NCBI RefSeq assembly: GCF_014279795.1
Contig: NZ_CP047945.1
Location: forward strand, 702,572 to 766,571
DNA length: 64,000 nt
From: Synechococcus sp. PROS-7-1
GTDB taxonomy: Bacteria > Cyanobacteriota > Cyanobacteriia > PCC-6307 > Cyanobiaceae
Direction of reading: 5' to 3'
Both the position numbers and the translations under genes were made by a program. Shown in pieces: positions 1-8,954 of the stretch. The notes beneath the pieces were generated by a model, which made no database searches, was not told the origin of the DNA, and saw only the letters and a program-made list of their open reading frames with translations. The stretch's first letter is position 1. Every line of letters begins with the position of its first letter.

Positions 1-374
1 AGGGCCACCTTGCCTTCTTCGGCGTACTTGGAGGCCAGCTTGCAGAACTCCTTGCGACGCTCCTCAGTCAGCGGGGGAACGTTGATGCGGATCACCTTGC
101 CATCGTTGTTCGGGGTGAAACCCAGTTCACTCATGGCGATCGCTTTTTCGATCAATGCCAGAGCACTGATGTCAAACGGCTGAATCTGAATCGTCTGAGA
201 ATCCGGTGTGGAGAGGGTGGCCAGCGACTTCAGCGGTGTTTCGGCGCCGTAGTACTCCACGCTGATCCGATCCAGCAGGGAGGAGTTCGCCCTTCCGGTG
301 CGGATGGTGTTGAAGTTGCGCTGGGTGGCTTCCACCGACTTGCGCATGCTGGATTCGAGATCGGATTGAGACAT
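1..374 (-). CDS. frr: Ribosome recycling factor (3' part outside window)
   Basis: Releases mRNA and tRNA from the post-termination ribosome together with EF-G, in the cytoplasm. About 124 N-terminal codons are visible; the family is about 182 residues, so the C-terminal third lies beyond base 1. Family hallmarks are visible: the RTGRA motif near residue 26 in the first long helix, and the PPLTEERR stretch near residue 98. The ATG at 374 is 8 bases after the pyrH stop, so pyrH-frr form one transcription unit on the minus strand, the usual bacterial order. Confidence 0.95.
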   Translation of the reverse strand, partial: MSQSDLESSMRKSVEATQRNFNTIRTGRANSSLLDRISVEYYGAETPLKSLATLSTPDSQTIQIQPFDISALALIEKAIAMSELGFTPNNDGKVIRINVPPLTEERRKEFCKLASKYAEEGKVA

Positions 375-382
375 GACGATGA

Positions 383-1090
383 TTAGTTGCTGATGCGAGA
401 ACCGATGGGCTCACCTGCCACGGCACGGCCGATATTGCCGGCTTCGAACAGATTGAAGACCACGATGGGGATGTTGTTGTCTTTGCAGAGGGCGATGGCC
501 GTGCTGTCCATCACCGCCAATTCACCACTGAGAACCTGCTGGAAGGTCAGTGCGTCGTAGCGCACTGCATCAGCATGAATGTGGGGGTCTTTGTCGTAGA
601 CCCCATCCACCTTGGTGGCCTTGAAAACCACATCCGCTCCGATCTCTGCAGCCCTTAAGGCTGCGGTGGTATCGGTGGTGAAGAAGGGGTTCCCACACCC
701 TGCGCCGAAGACCACCACACGCCCTTTCTCGAGGTGTCGGATGGCTCGCCTGCGGATGTAGGGCTCAGCAACTTCTTGCATTTCGATGGCTGTCTGCACC
801 CTGGTGGGGATGCCAGCCCGCTCGAGGCCATCTTGCAAGGTGATGGCATTCATCACAGTGGCGAGCATCCCCACGTAATCCGCCGTGGCCCGATCCATCC
901 CCGCGGCTGACCCCTTCAGCCCTCGGAAAATGTTGCCACCACCTACAACGATTGCCAGCTGGGTGCCGCTGGCGACAACACCGGCCACGTCACGGGCGAT
1001 GGCCTGAACAATGGCTGGATCGATCCCGTAGCCCTGGTCTCCCATCAGCGCTTCCCCGCTGAGTTTCAGGAGTGCGCGCGCGTAGGCCAT
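383..1090 (-). CDS. pyrH: UMP kinase
   Basis: Phosphorylates UMP to UDP in pyrimidine nucleotide synthesis (bacterial hexameric amino-acid-kinase fold, not the eukaryotic UMP/CMP kinase fold). Length of 235 residues is normal. Visible motifs: KLSGEAL at residues 9-15, the GGGN phosphate loop near 50, the [10 protein letters not shown] substrate region near 137 and [10 protein letters not shown] near 160. ATG start at 1090. It precedes frr by 8 bases and is probably co-transcribed with it. Confidence 0.97.
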   Translation of the reverse strand: MAYARALLKLSGEALMGDQGYGIDPAIVQAIARDVAGVVASGTQLAIVVGGGNIFRGLKGSAAGMDRATADYVGMLATVMNAITLQDGLERAGIPTRVQTAIEMQEVAEPYIRRRAIRHLEKGRVVVFGAGCGNPFFTTDTTAALRAAEIGADVVFKATKVDGVYDKDPHIHADAVRYDALTFQQVLSGELAVMDSTAIALCKDNNIPIVVFNLFEAGNIGRAVAGEPIGSRISN

Positions 1091-1192
1091 TCATCCACCT
1101 GATCCTGCTGACAGTAGCAAGCGAGATCGGACAGCCCCATCACTGGCGCCACAGGGCCTTAGCCGCTTGGATGGGGAAACGACAGGGATTCC

Positions 1193-1378
1193 ATGGCTGA
1201 GGAGAACGGCGCACGCAGTTCGGTGATGGCCCGTCTGACCCTTTCGGCCCTTGATCGGGCCAGCCAGGACCCTTCCTGCTGGCGTGACCCACTGGTTCAC
1301 CGTGCACTCCTGGTGAGTGGATTGTCAGTGCTGACAGCAGCGATGGGGCTGTTGCGCAGCGATCTCGACCGACAGTGA
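1193..1378 (+). CDS. Small hypothetical protein with C-terminal hydrophobic segment
   Basis: An open frame of 61 codons lies in the gap between pyrH and cobO, on the opposite strand to both. A second in-frame ATG at 1226 would give a 50-residue protein. The only recognisable trait is a hydrophobic stretch in the C-terminal third (about residues 38-54) that could be a membrane helix. A competing minus-strand frame (1091-1300) overlaps it and looks less protein-like. I do not recognise a family; whether it is expressed is uncertain. Confidence 0.4.
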   Translation: MAEENGARSSVMARLTLSALDRASQDPSCWRDPLVHRALLVSGLSVLTAAMGLLRSDLDRQ

Positions 1379-1381
1379 TCT

Positions 1382-2047
1382 CTAAAACTCAATGCCAGGC
1401 TGCGCTTTGACGCCCTGCTCGCGGAACGGGTGGTGAATCAGGGTCATTTCTGTGACCAGATCGGCTGCGTCCACAAGCTCTGTAGGCGCGCCGCGCCCCG
1501 TCACGGCCACGTGGGTCAGCGCGGGCCGTTCCCTCAACCCGTTAATCACGGTGTTTGCATCGATGTAGCCCAGCTTCAGAGCCACGTTCAATTCATCGAG
1601 CAGCACCAGCTTCACTGCTGCATCACGCAGATACTCCAGGGCTGTCTGCCAGGCCGTTTCCACCAGCTGCTGATCCCGTTCCCGGTCTTGGGTCTCCCAA
1701 GTGAAGCCCTCGCCTAGGGCATGCCAGCGCACCTGGTCGCCGAACGCTTTCAGCGCCCGTGCTTCTCCTGGTTCCCAGCCGCCCTTAATGAACTGCACGA
1801 TGGCCACTCGCTCACCATGACCGAGCGTGCGCAAGACGAGACCCAGTCCTGCCGTTGTTTTCCCTTTGCCCTGGCCTGTGAACACGAGAATCAGGCCCTT
1901 TTCCTTGTTGCGTTCTTCCACCCGCTGTTTTTGGACCTGCTGACGTCGCTCCATCCGTTTGCGATAACCGGCATCGTCTGATTCAGGGGCAAGCTTTCCG
2001 CCCATGCCCAGCTCCGCTGCCGATTGGTCGAGATCCTTCGTGCTCAT
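1382..2047 (-). CDS. cobO: Cob(I)yrinic acid a,c-diamide adenosyltransferase (CobO/BtuR)
   Basis: Transfers the adenosyl group of ATP to cobalt of reduced corrinoids during cobalamin synthesis. 221 residues. The P-loop GQGKGKTT is at residues 58-65, followed by the CobO-type FIKG and LDELN motifs (near 100 and 150). The first 50 residues are charged, as is usual for this family. Its ATG overlaps the stop of the upstream methyltransferase gene (ATGA), so the two are translationally coupled. De novo B12 synthesis is typical of marine Synechococcus. Confidence 0.93.
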   Translation of the reverse strand: MSTKDLDQSAAELGMGGKLAPESDDAGYRKRMERRQQVQKQRVEERNKEKGLILVFTGQGKGKTTAGLGLVLRTLGHGERVAIVQFIKGGWEPGEARALKAFGDQVRWHALGEGFTWETQDRERDQQLVETAWQTALEYLRDAAVKLVLLDELNVALKLGYIDANTVINGLRERPALTHVAVTGRGAPTELVDAADLVTEMTLIHHPFREQGVKAQPGIEF

Positions 2048-2691
2048 GGCTGTTCGGTTTGGATGGGACGCATCGCGGTGATCCGCTGCAGTGCCTGCCC
2101 TGCGAGAAGCTCCTGCTTCACAGATGTGAAACCAAGCTCTTGAAGTTCGGAGGGCAGATCGTCCTCCAGCATGGCGGTCGCGGTGTCCGTTTCAAACAGC
2201 TCACAGAAGATCTGCTGAGGCAGTCGCAGCCAGGGGCCGGCCGGGTGCAGGTCCACCAGCACGAGCCAACCGCCGGGTTGGAGCAGGCGGAGAGCACTGG
2301 CCAACACCATTGCCCTCTCACGGCGGGGAAATTCATGCAGGGCGACGCTCAGTTGGATGGCGGTGAAACTCTCGGAACGGAGTGGGGGCTCTTCGGCAAG
2401 GCCCTCCACGCGTTGCAGCATCGGGTGGCGAGTTGCGGCCAGCTGCAAGGCACGAGGGGAGACATCGAGACCCGTTACGGCAAAGCCCGCTGCGAGCCAG
2501 GGGGCGGCTGCTTCGCCGCTGCCACAACAGAGATCCAGCACGGCAGCTCCAGTTGGCAGATGCGGTTGCAGGGCTTCAAGGCCTAAGCCTCGGAGCTTCT
2601 CCACACCGCCCACGCTCAGGGATGACACTGCCGTGACCGCGTCGTAAATCCAGCGATAGCGATAGGCCAGGGGGCGCAGGAATGACGACAT
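2044..2691 (-). CDS. Class I SAM-dependent methyltransferase
   Basis: Predicted Rossmann-fold methyltransferase of 215 residues. Motif I (LDLCCGSGE) is at residues 52-60 and the acidic motif II (GLDVSPRA) near 73-80, followed by a motif close to LLQPGGWLVLVD in the C-terminal half. I chose the ATG at 2691 because the reading frame upstream overlaps the recombinase gene and does not look conserved. Substrate unknown. The gene ends in a 4-base overlap with cobO, but this need not mean a role in cobalamin synthesis. Confidence 0.8.
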   Translation of the reverse strand: MSSFLRPLAYRYRWIYDAVTAVSSLSVGGVEKLRGLGLEALQPHLPTGAAVLDLCCGSGEAAAPWLAAGFAVTGLDVSPRALQLAATRHPMLQRVEGLAEEPPLRSESFTAIQLSVALHEFPRRERAMVLASALRLLQPGGWLVLVDLHPAGPWLRLPQQIFCELFETDTATAMLEDDLPSELQELGFTSVKQELLAGQALQRITAMRPIQTEQP

Positions 2692-2704
2692 CAGGGAAGG
2701 GGAG

Positions 2705-3859
2705 TCAGGCTCGATGACGGGCCAAGGCCGCATCCACCGCCTGCTGCTGATCACGGCGGGTGATCCAGTGGTGATAGGTGCGCGTGTGAATCGCCACCGA
2801 GTGGCCCATCATCCTGGCGGCAACGGTGTCCGGTAGGCCGATATGAATGGTGCGCACGGCCCAGGCATGACGCAGGTCGTAAGGGGTGATCGGCAGTGCG
2901 TAGCGGCGGAACTGCTCGCTCACCCGCCGCCCCACTTGCTGCAGGGTGGTCTTGCGCAGGTCGGTGCGGATTGCCGGCAGCGCTTTGGGGTTGTCGGCCA
3001 GCTCTTGAAGGCCGAAGCGCTCGACCCACTCGGGATGGAACGGCCAGCTCTGGTGCTCGCCTGTTTTTGTGGTGGGCAGGACTCTCAGCACGCGATCTCC
3101 GCCCTCGGCTAAGGCGGAACAATCGCAAAAGAACACTTCATGGTTGCGAAGTCCGTAGGTGGCCATCAGGCCATAGGCCAAGCGCCAGCTTGGATTCGGG
3201 ATGGTGAGTGCGGCTTCGAGGATTTGACGGTCTGTGGGTAGCTGGCGGAACCGGGCTCGGTGCAAGCCATAACCGCCGGCCTCTTCACGCCAGTCGTCAG
3301 GGAGCGGAATCTCCAGGAAGCGGGCCAGGGCCGCAAGCGCTGTGGCGCATTGCTGGCGACTGCGGCTGCCGTCTTCGTAGCTCATGAGAGTCTGCAGCAG
3401 CAGATCGGCGCTGATGGTGCCGCCATCGGACTGATGCGAGAGACGACGTAGGTAAGGAAGGTAGGCACCGCTCCAGGTTGTGCGACTGCCAGATGGAGAA
3501 CGGCGACGCCTGGGATCATTGAAAAAGGCTTTTTCGAAGCGCTTCAAGGCGGCGTCGACCGCCTGGGTGGGCTCCAGTGCGTTGGCGTCGCTTCGGCGGG
3601 ATGACCAGGCTGACCAGTCAAAGCATCCCTGATCGATCTGCAGTCGAACCAGGGATGCGGCATTGAGGGCATGGTCGAGCCCAGCGGGGTCGGCCATGAC
3701 GCCGAGGCTGATGCGCTGGAGCTTTGTCTGGTCTGGATTCAAACGCAACGGCAGCACGCCGCGCAGGTTCAAGCGGGAGCCGCGTTGCTCGATTCGCAGT
3801 TTCGATCCCTGCGCCGCCAAACGGGTATTGGCGGAATTCAGCGCCTTCTCGAACTCCAT
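2705..3859 (-). CDS. Tyrosine recombinase / phage-integrase family protein
   Basis: Site-specific recombinase of 384 residues from the ATG at 3859; a TTG at 3907 would add 16 residues. The C-terminal catalytic domain has Arg238 (GLRNHEV), a beta-hairpin Lys265, the box YDLRHAW with Arg330, His353 (MMGHS) and nucleophile Tyr362 (RTYHHW). The first His of the classical HxxR box is replaced by Tyr327, a change also known in some phage integrases. No phage genes, tRNA or direct repeats flank it, and it sits between housekeeping genes, which points to a resident recombinase and not an active island. It diverges from hemH with about 72 bases between starts. Confidence 0.85.
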   Translation of the reverse strand: MEFEKALNSANTRLAAQGSKLRIEQRGSRLNLRGVLPLRLNPDQTKLQRISLGVMADPAGLDHALNAASLVRLQIDQGCFDWSAWSSRRSDANALEPTQAVDAALKRFEKAFFNDPRRRRSPSGSRTTWSGAYLPYLRRLSHQSDGGTISADLLLQTLMSYEDGSRSRQQCATALAALARFLEIPLPDDWREEAGGYGLHRARFRQLPTDRQILEAALTIPNPSWRLAYGLMATYGLRNHEVFFCDCSALAEGGDRVLRVLPTTKTGEHQSWPFHPEWVERFGLQELADNPKALPAIRTDLRKTTLQQVGRRVSEQFRRYALPITPYDLRHAWAVRTIHIGLPDTVAARMMGHSVAIHTRTYHHWITRRDQQQAVDAALARHRA

Positions 3860-3931
3860 AAATGTGTCGCCGACGCCAAGGATCGCGTTAATGGCCGCTA
3901 CGCTCAACCCCCTGAACCCGGTGTGATTGCT

Positions 3932-5107
3932 ATGTCCCGCGTCGGCGTCGTACTGCTGAATCTTGGTGGACCCGAGCGCATTCAGGACGTAGGCCCCTTC
4001 CTGTTCAACCTCTTCGCTGACCCGGAGATCATCCGGTTGCCCATCCCCGCGCTGCAGAAGCCCTTGGCTTGGTTGATCAGCACCCTGCGTAGCGGCAAGT
4101 CTCAGGAGGCCTACCGCTCGATTGGCGGAGGGTCACCGCTGCGGCGAATCACAGAGCAGCAGGCCAGAGAACTTCAGAGTGTGCTGCGTCAGCGCGGAAT
4201 TGATGCCACCAGCTACGTGGCCATGCGCTACTGGCATCCCTTCACTGAATCCGCCGTTGCCGACATCAAAGCGGATGGCATGGACGAGGTGGTGGTTCTG
4301 CCCCTTTATCCACATTTTTCCATCAGCACAAGTGGCTCCAGCTTTCGCGAGCTTCAAAGGCTGAGGCAGGGAGACGCGGCCTTCGAAAAGCTACCGATCC
4401 GATGCATCCGCAGTTGGTTTGATCATCCGGGTTATGTGCGGGCGATGGCCGAGTTGATCGCCGAGGACGTGCGTCAGAGCGATGACCCCACCAAGGCGCA
4501 TGTGTTTTTTAGCGCCCATGGTGTTCCCAAGAGTTACGTCGAGGAGGCCGGCGATCCTTACCAGAAGGAGATCGAAGCCTGCACGGATTTGATCATGAAG
4601 GCGTTAGGCGAGCTGATGGGTCATGAGAATCCTTTCACCCTCGCCTATCAAAGCCGGGTTGGCCCGGTGGAATGGCTCAAGCCTTACACCGAGGAGGCGC
4701 TCGAGGAACTTGGCAAAGCCAAGATCAACGACCTGGTTGTGGTGCCGATCAGCTTTGTTAGTGAGCACATCGAAACCCTGGAGGAGATCGATATTGAGTA
4801 CCGAGAGTTGGCTACTGAAGCTGGCGTGGTGAATTTCCGGCGTGTCCGCGCTCTGGATACCTATCCGCCGTTTATTGAAGGGTTGGCGGATCTCGTTACG
4901 ACCAGTTTGGAAGGTCCTGAAGTCAGTCTTGACGCTGCAGCAGAGCTGCCCACAAAGGTCAAGCTGTATCCCCAGGAGAAATGGGAATGGGGCTGGAACA
5001 ACAGCTCTGAAGTTTGGAATGGTCGCCTGGCAATGCTCGGATTCTCCGCGTTCCTGTTCGAGCTGATCAGCGGCCACGGACCGTTGCATGCTCTCGGTCT
5101 TCTCTAA
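3932..5107 (+). CDS. hemH: Ferrochelatase with C-terminal chlorophyll a/b-binding-like domain
   Basis: Inserts Fe2+ into protoporphyrin IX, the last step of heme synthesis. 391 residues from ATG 3932. The catalytic SAHGVP motif has His196, and the conserved acidic stretch [11 protein letters not shown] is at 277-287. After residue 345 there is a linker and a hydrophobic helix (about 361-382) with the [10 protein letters not shown] chlorophyll-binding motif, the tail typical of cyanobacterial and plastid ferrochelatases and thought to bind pigment and aid dimerisation. An upstream open extension of the frame overlaps the recombinase and is not used here. Confidence 0.96.
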   Translation: MSRVGVVLLNLGGPERIQDVGPFLFNLFADPEIIRLPIPALQKPLAWLISTLRSGKSQEAYRSIGGGSPLRRITEQQARELQSVLRQRGIDATSYVAMRYWHPFTESAVADIKADGMDEVVVLPLYPHFSISTSGSSFRELQRLRQGDAAFEKLPIRCIRSWFDHPGYVRAMAELIAEDVRQSDDPTKAHVFFSAHGVPKSYVEEAGDPYQKEIEACTDLIMKALGELMGHENPFTLAYQSRVGPVEWLKPYTEEALEELGKAKINDLVVVPISFVSEHIETLEEIDIEYRELATEAGVVNFRRVRALDTYPPFIEGLADLVTTSLEGPEVSLDAAAELPTKVKLYPQEKWEWGWNNSSEVWNGRLAMLGFSAFLFELISGHGPLHALGLL

Positions 5108-5190
5108 GGCTTGCCACAGAGCACTTCCTCCATTGGGCAGGAAGGTCGGTTGAACCTTAATCTTGAAGATCAGTATGTCGTGATGCCGCT

Positions 5191-7044
5191 GTGACGCTGA
5201 CCTCCGCTCCCAAGGTCGATGCAGCGTCCGGACATGGGGATGGCTGCCGGATGACCGGTGCCCATGCCCTGATGGATGCGTTGCGTCGCCATGGAGTCGA
5301 CACAATCTTCGGCTATCCAGGCGGGGCCATCCTCCCCATCTATGACGCTCTTCATGTGGCGGAAAGCGAAGGGTGGCTGCGCCACGTGCTTGTTCGGCAT
5401 GAGCAGGGTGGAACCCATGCCGCCGATGCCTACGCGCGGGCAACCGGTCGTGTCGGCGTTTGTTTCGGTACCTCAGGACCGGGAGCTACCAACCTCGTCA
5501 CCGGCATCGCCACGGCGCAGATGGACTCCGTTCCGATGGTGGTGATCACCGGGCAGGTCCCCCGAACGGCGATCGGTACCGACGCCTTTCAAGAAACCGA
5601 CATCTTCGGAATCACCCTGCCGATCGTGAAGCATTCCTGGGTGGTTCGCGATCCTGCGGATCTTGCTTCGGTGGTCGCTCAGGCCTTTCACATCGCCGCC
5701 TCAGGGCGCCCAGGTCCAGTGCTGATCGATATTCCTAAGGATGTCGGACAGGAGGAGTTCGACTACCTGCCCGTCGAGCCGGGGACGGTCATTCCTGCTG
5801 GTTTTAGAGCCACACCCCCTCCGGATCTTGCTGCTGTTGCTGACGCACTTGCGTTGATCAAAACGGCCAACCGTCCCTTGTTGTACGTGGGTGGTGGGGC
5901 CGTCGCCGCTTCAGCCCACGACAGTCTGAGGGTGCTCGCTGAGCGCTATCAGCTCCCCGTGACCACAACACTCATGGGCAAGGGGGCCTTTGATGAGAAT
6001 CATCCCCTGGCGCTGGGCATGCTCGGCATGCACGGCACCGCTTACGCCAATTTCGCCGTCACCGATTGTGACCTGCTGATCGCGGTGGGAGCGCGTTTCG
6101 ATGACCGCGTGACCGGCAAACTCGACACCTTCGCCCCCCGGGCACGGGTGATCCACTTTGAGATCGACCCTGCTGAAATCGGCAAGAACAGGCGAGCGGA
6201 TGTGGCGGTTCTCGGGGACGTTGGCGCCAGCCTGGCGGCACTCGTTGAACTCAGCCTGCAACAGAGTCCTGAACTGCGCACCGCAGCCTGGCTGGAAAGG
6301 ATCAAGGACTGGAAACAGCGCTACCCCTTGACCATTCCCCCTTCTGAAGGACCGATCTACCCCCAAGAGGTGCTTCTGGCGGTCAGAGATCTGGCGTCCG
6401 ATGCCATCGTCACCACCGACGTAGGACAGCATCAGATGTGGGCTGCCCAGTACCTGCGTAACGGGCCTCGAGGTTGGATCAGCAGCGCTGGGCTGGGAAC
6501 GATGGGATTTGGCATGCCTGCGGCACTGGGTGCCCAGGTGGCTTGTCCCGATCGGAGAGTCGTGTGCATCGCAGGAGATGCCAGTGTTCTGATGAACATT
6601 CAGGAACTTGGGACCCTCGCGCAGTACGACCTGCCGGTGAAGGTGGTGATCGTGAACAATCACTGGCAGGGCATGGTCCGCCAGTGGCAGGAAAGCTTCT
6701 ATGAGGAGCGGTATTCAGCCTCAGACATGCTGAAAGGAATGCCGGATTTCGAGATGCTGGCGCGCTCCTTTGGCGTTGAGGGAATGAAGATTGTGGACCG
6801 TGCCGAGCTCAAGTCGGGACTGGCTGCAGCCCTTGCCTCGCCTCACCCCACCCTTGTGGATGTGCATGTCCGACGTGGAGAAAACTGTTATCCGATGGTG
6901 CCACCGGGTTGCAGCAATGCTCAGATGGTGGGTCTTCCTTCGCACCCTGAACTGGCCATGGATCCCAAACGCAACTGCCCGGCCTGCGGTGCCGTCACCT
7001 CCAGTGATCACCGCTTTTGCCCTTCTTGTGGCAGCGCTCTGTGA
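5191..7044 (+). CDS. ilvB: Acetolactate synthase large subunit with C-terminal zinc ribbon
   Basis: Thiamine-diphosphate enzyme that condenses pyruvate to acetolactate or acetohydroxybutyrate for branched-chain amino acids. 617 residues from a GTG start. N-terminal PYR domain has FGYPGGAILP (about 39-48) and GTSGPGATN (about 93-101); the C-terminal PP domain has the metal/ThDP motif GDASVLMNIQE through NNHWQGM (about 466-493). The protein then continues past the usual end into a 24-residue tail with Cys596, Cys599, Cys610 and Cys613 (two CxxC knuckles), a zinc-ribbon pattern I do not know as a normal part of this family. The small exported protein gene starts on the last base of its stop codon. 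Confidence 0.95.
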   Translation: MTLTSAPKVDAASGHGDGCRMTGAHALMDALRRHGVDTIFGYPGGAILPIYDALHVAESEGWLRHVLVRHEQGGTHAADAYARATGRVGVCFGTSGPGATNLVTGIATAQMDSVPMVVITGQVPRTAIGTDAFQETDIFGITLPIVKHSWVVRDPADLASVVAQAFHIAASGRPGPVLIDIPKDVGQEEFDYLPVEPGTVIPAGFRATPPPDLAAVADALALIKTANRPLLYVGGGAVAASAHDSLRVLAERYQLPVTTTLMGKGAFDENHPLALGMLGMHGTAYANFAVTDCDLLIAVGARFDDRVTGKLDTFAPRARVIHFEIDPAEIGKNRRADVAVLGDVGASLAALVELSLQQSPELRTAAWLERIKDWKQRYPLTIPPSEGPIYPQEVLLAVRDLASDAIVTTDVGQHQMWAAQYLRNGPRGWISSAGLGTMGFGMPAALGAQVACPDRRVVCIAGDASVLMNIQELGTLAQYDLPVKVVIVNNHWQGMVRQWQESFYEERYSASDMLKGMPDFEMLARSFGVEGMKIVDRAELKSGLAAALASPHPTLVDVHVRRGENCYPMVPPGCSNAQMVGLPSHPELAMDPKRNCPACGAVTSSDHRFCPSCGSAL

Positions 7045-7400
7045 TGGGGCGTCAAGTTTTGGGGGTTGCACTGGCGCTGATGCTGCTTGTGGTTCAACCC
7101 TTGCTGACCCAGGCTGCTGAGGTCCTTCAGGTTCGAGAAGCCACACTGCTTCAGGTTGGTGATCGCAACCGCAACTACAGCGTTCGTCTGGCCTGTATTG
7201 AGGTGTTGCCGGAGGACCAGCAACAGGCCGTCGATTGGTTGCGCCAGACCCTTCCCCGTCGCCGTCGCGTCAATCTTCGTCCGGAGGGAAGCGCCGATGG
7301 TCTCCTCCTTGCGCGCGTGACGCCGATCGGTGCTGACCAGGATCTGGGTGCTGCTCTGGTGAATGAGGGTCTGGCCCATACAACCTGTCCCCCCGCTTGA
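7044..7400 (+). CDS. Small exported protein, possibly nuclease-like (SNase fold)
   Basis: 118 residues from an ATG that overlaps the ilvB stop (TGATG). The N-terminus carries a signal peptide (hydrophobic core about residues 6-20, then TQAAEV), so it is exported. The mature part (YSVRLACIEVLP, LPRRRRVNLRP, LVNEGLAHTTCP) resembles the secondary-structure pattern of a short staphylococcal-nuclease/OB domain as seen in thermonuclease-like proteins, but the catalytic Arg/Glu set is not clearly complete. Treat the nuclease idea as a hint. Confidence 0.65.
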   Translation: MGRQVLGVALALMLLVVQPLLTQAAEVLQVREATLLQVGDRNRNYSVRLACIEVLPEDQQQAVDWLRQTLPRRRRVNLRPEGSADGLLLARVTPIGADQDLGAALVNEGLAHTTCPPA

Positions 7401-7401
7401 G

Positions 7402-7629
7402 ATGGCACAAAACCGAATCGCCTCAGGCATCGTGATGGTCCCGTGCTTCCTGCTCGGCTCTGCATTCTTCAGTACGGCGATCTGGGGTGACGCCGCCTCC
7501 GGCAATCGACCGCTTGCGGTGGGTATGGGAGCTCTGCTGGTTCTGGCAGGTGGTCTCGCTCTGCTGATTCAGGGGGATCCTCCAGAGACGCAGCAGGATC
7601 CTGTGACAAAACCCGACGACCCAGGCTGA
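7402..7629 (+). CDS. Small membrane protein, function unknown
   Basis: 75 residues starting at an ATG one base after the preceding stop. Two hydrophobic segments (about residues 6-27 and 37-54) suggest a two-helix inner or thylakoid membrane protein; the C-terminal 20 residues are polar and acidic/proline-rich. No family recognised. Its tight coupling to ilvB and the exported protein suggests one transcript. Confidence 0.6.
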   Translation: MAQNRIASGIVMVPCFLLGSAFFSTAIWGDAASGNRPLAVGMGALLVLAGGLALLIQGDPPETQQDPVTKPDDPG

Positions 7630-7663
7630 AATCTCTAGCTTCAGATCCTGGGGGCGTTTGGCC

Positions 7664-8920
7664 ATGACCCATTCTTCTGAAGCACCTTCAAAGGTCCCTG
7701 CATCGGATGAACCTCTTGCGGTGTCTCGACTTAAGGAGGGTATGGCTGGTCAGTCTCGTGTCCTCCGCTCTCTGCAATCCGGATTTGTTCTGCTTGCCAC
7801 GCTGATCGGTTGCCAGTCTCTGTCTGCCAGTGCCTCGTCGCGATCCACCGTGGTTGCCATTGCCCACGGTGACGGGGCCGGCGTGAGTGCTGAATTCATG
7901 GGCGGGTTTGCTCTTGGTCTGGATCAGGTCAGAGCTTGTGGCGTTGAACCTGCCTCTGTGGACTGGTTGTCCATTGCTCCAGGAGATGACCCATCGGCTC
8001 TTCTTGGTCAGCAGGTGTCTGTTTTGGTGGCTCCTTTTTCTGCTGATCTGGCCATCTATTCCCAGCTCGCCAGCCAGCGCAAACTTGGGGTTCTCCTCCC
8101 CTATCAGCGTGGAGAATCCCTCGAGAGCCTCGCTGAACTCGATCCTGAAGGACGTCTCCATCCGGTTGTTCCGCCTTATCAGCAGGATCTGAATCAACTG
8201 GCCGATGACCTTCTCGACCAAGGCATTCGACGGGTGATGCTGGTGGCCGATCCAACGGATCGGAGTGCCGATCAAGCTGAGCATTTTGTTTCCGCCTTTC
8301 AGGGGAAAGGCGGAATCGTGGACTCTTACGAACCATCCCTGGTACAGACGGTGAACCCAGGTGATACAGCTGCTCTGGAACAGTTGGTCAACGATGTGGC
8401 CTGGAAGGGACCTCAGGCCATCGTTTTGGCCGCAGCCCATGACAGTGCCTTGGCCGAGCAACTTGATCAGGCTCAGTCTTCAGGCCGTTTCGGACAAACA
8501 CCCGAGGCCCTGCTTCGGGTCTGGTTGCTGCCCCATCACCGCGTTCAGGATCTTTCCGAACGGTCTTGGCCGCAGTTGATTCTCGATCAGCCGGCCCATG
8601 GTCCTGGTTGGGTTGACTTCGCTTCCATCTATCGCCGTTCACGTGGAGAGCAGCCCACACTGCTGGCGGCGTCTGGATTTGATACGGCTCGGTTGATGGC
8701 CCTGTCCTCTCTGACACCCCCACCGGTCTCGACGGAGGGAACGAGGGATCCACTGGGTTGGCTGGACCCCGATCAAGAGCCGAAACCCCTTTGCCAAGCC
8801 ATTGAGGATCGTCTAAGCGGAAAACCTGTGCGTCTGATCGGCGCAGCGAGCGATCTGATGCAGCGTCCGGGCCAACCACCTTCTGGGCAGGCCACGACCC
8901 GTCGGATCCCCGGTCGGTAG
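7664..8920 (+). CDS. Periplasmic-binding-protein-like lipoprotein (LivK/LppC type)
   Basis: 418 residues from ATG 7664; an in-frame ATG at 7742 is preceded by AAGGAGGG and would place a signal peptide with a lipobox-like LIGC at the very N-terminus, so the shorter start (392 residues) is attractive. The mature part has the type-1 periplasmic-binding fold pattern: alternating hydrophobic strands, VLVAPFSADLA and a central GIRRVMLVADPTD segment. Such proteins bind amino acids in ABC uptake or, as LppC/LpoA, regulate peptidoglycan synthases. No permease or ATPase gene is adjacent, so the transport role is unproven. Confidence 0.65.
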   Translation: MTHSSEAPSKVPASDEPLAVSRLKEGMAGQSRVLRSLQSGFVLLATLIGCQSLSASASSRSTVVAIAHGDGAGVSAEFMGGFALGLDQVRACGVEPASVDWLSIAPGDDPSALLGQQVSVLVAPFSADLAIYSQLASQRKLGVLLPYQRGESLESLAELDPEGRLHPVVPPYQQDLNQLADDLLDQGIRRVMLVADPTDRSADQAEHFVSAFQGKGGIVDSYEPSLVQTVNPGDTAALEQLVNDVAWKGPQAIVLAAAHDSALAEQLDQAQSSGRFGQTPEALLRVWLLPHHRVQDLSERSWPQLILDQPAHGPGWVDFASIYRRSRGEQPTLLAASGFDTARLMALSSLTPPPVSTEGTRDPLGWLDPDQEPKPLCQAIEDRLSGKPVRLIGAASDLMQRPGQPPSGQATTRRIPGR

Positions 8921-8954
8921 GTTTTCAAGGGGGACGACCCGGGAGAGCGGACTT

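Noticed and set aside
1091-1300. Minus-strand frame upstream of pyrH (69 codons)
   Set aside because: Overlaps the more protein-like plus-strand frame and shows no hydrophobic or conserved pattern.
2705-3859. Prophage or genomic island around the recombinase
   Set aside because: Neighbours are standard chromosomal genes, with no tRNA, direct repeats or phage genes.
4604-5443. Minus-strand open frame over the hemH/ilvB junction
   Set aside because: Crosses two well-supported plus-strand genes and has Arg/His-rich composition.
5911-6663. Minus-strand open frame inside ilvB
   Set aside because: Antisense shadow of a well-conserved enzyme gene.
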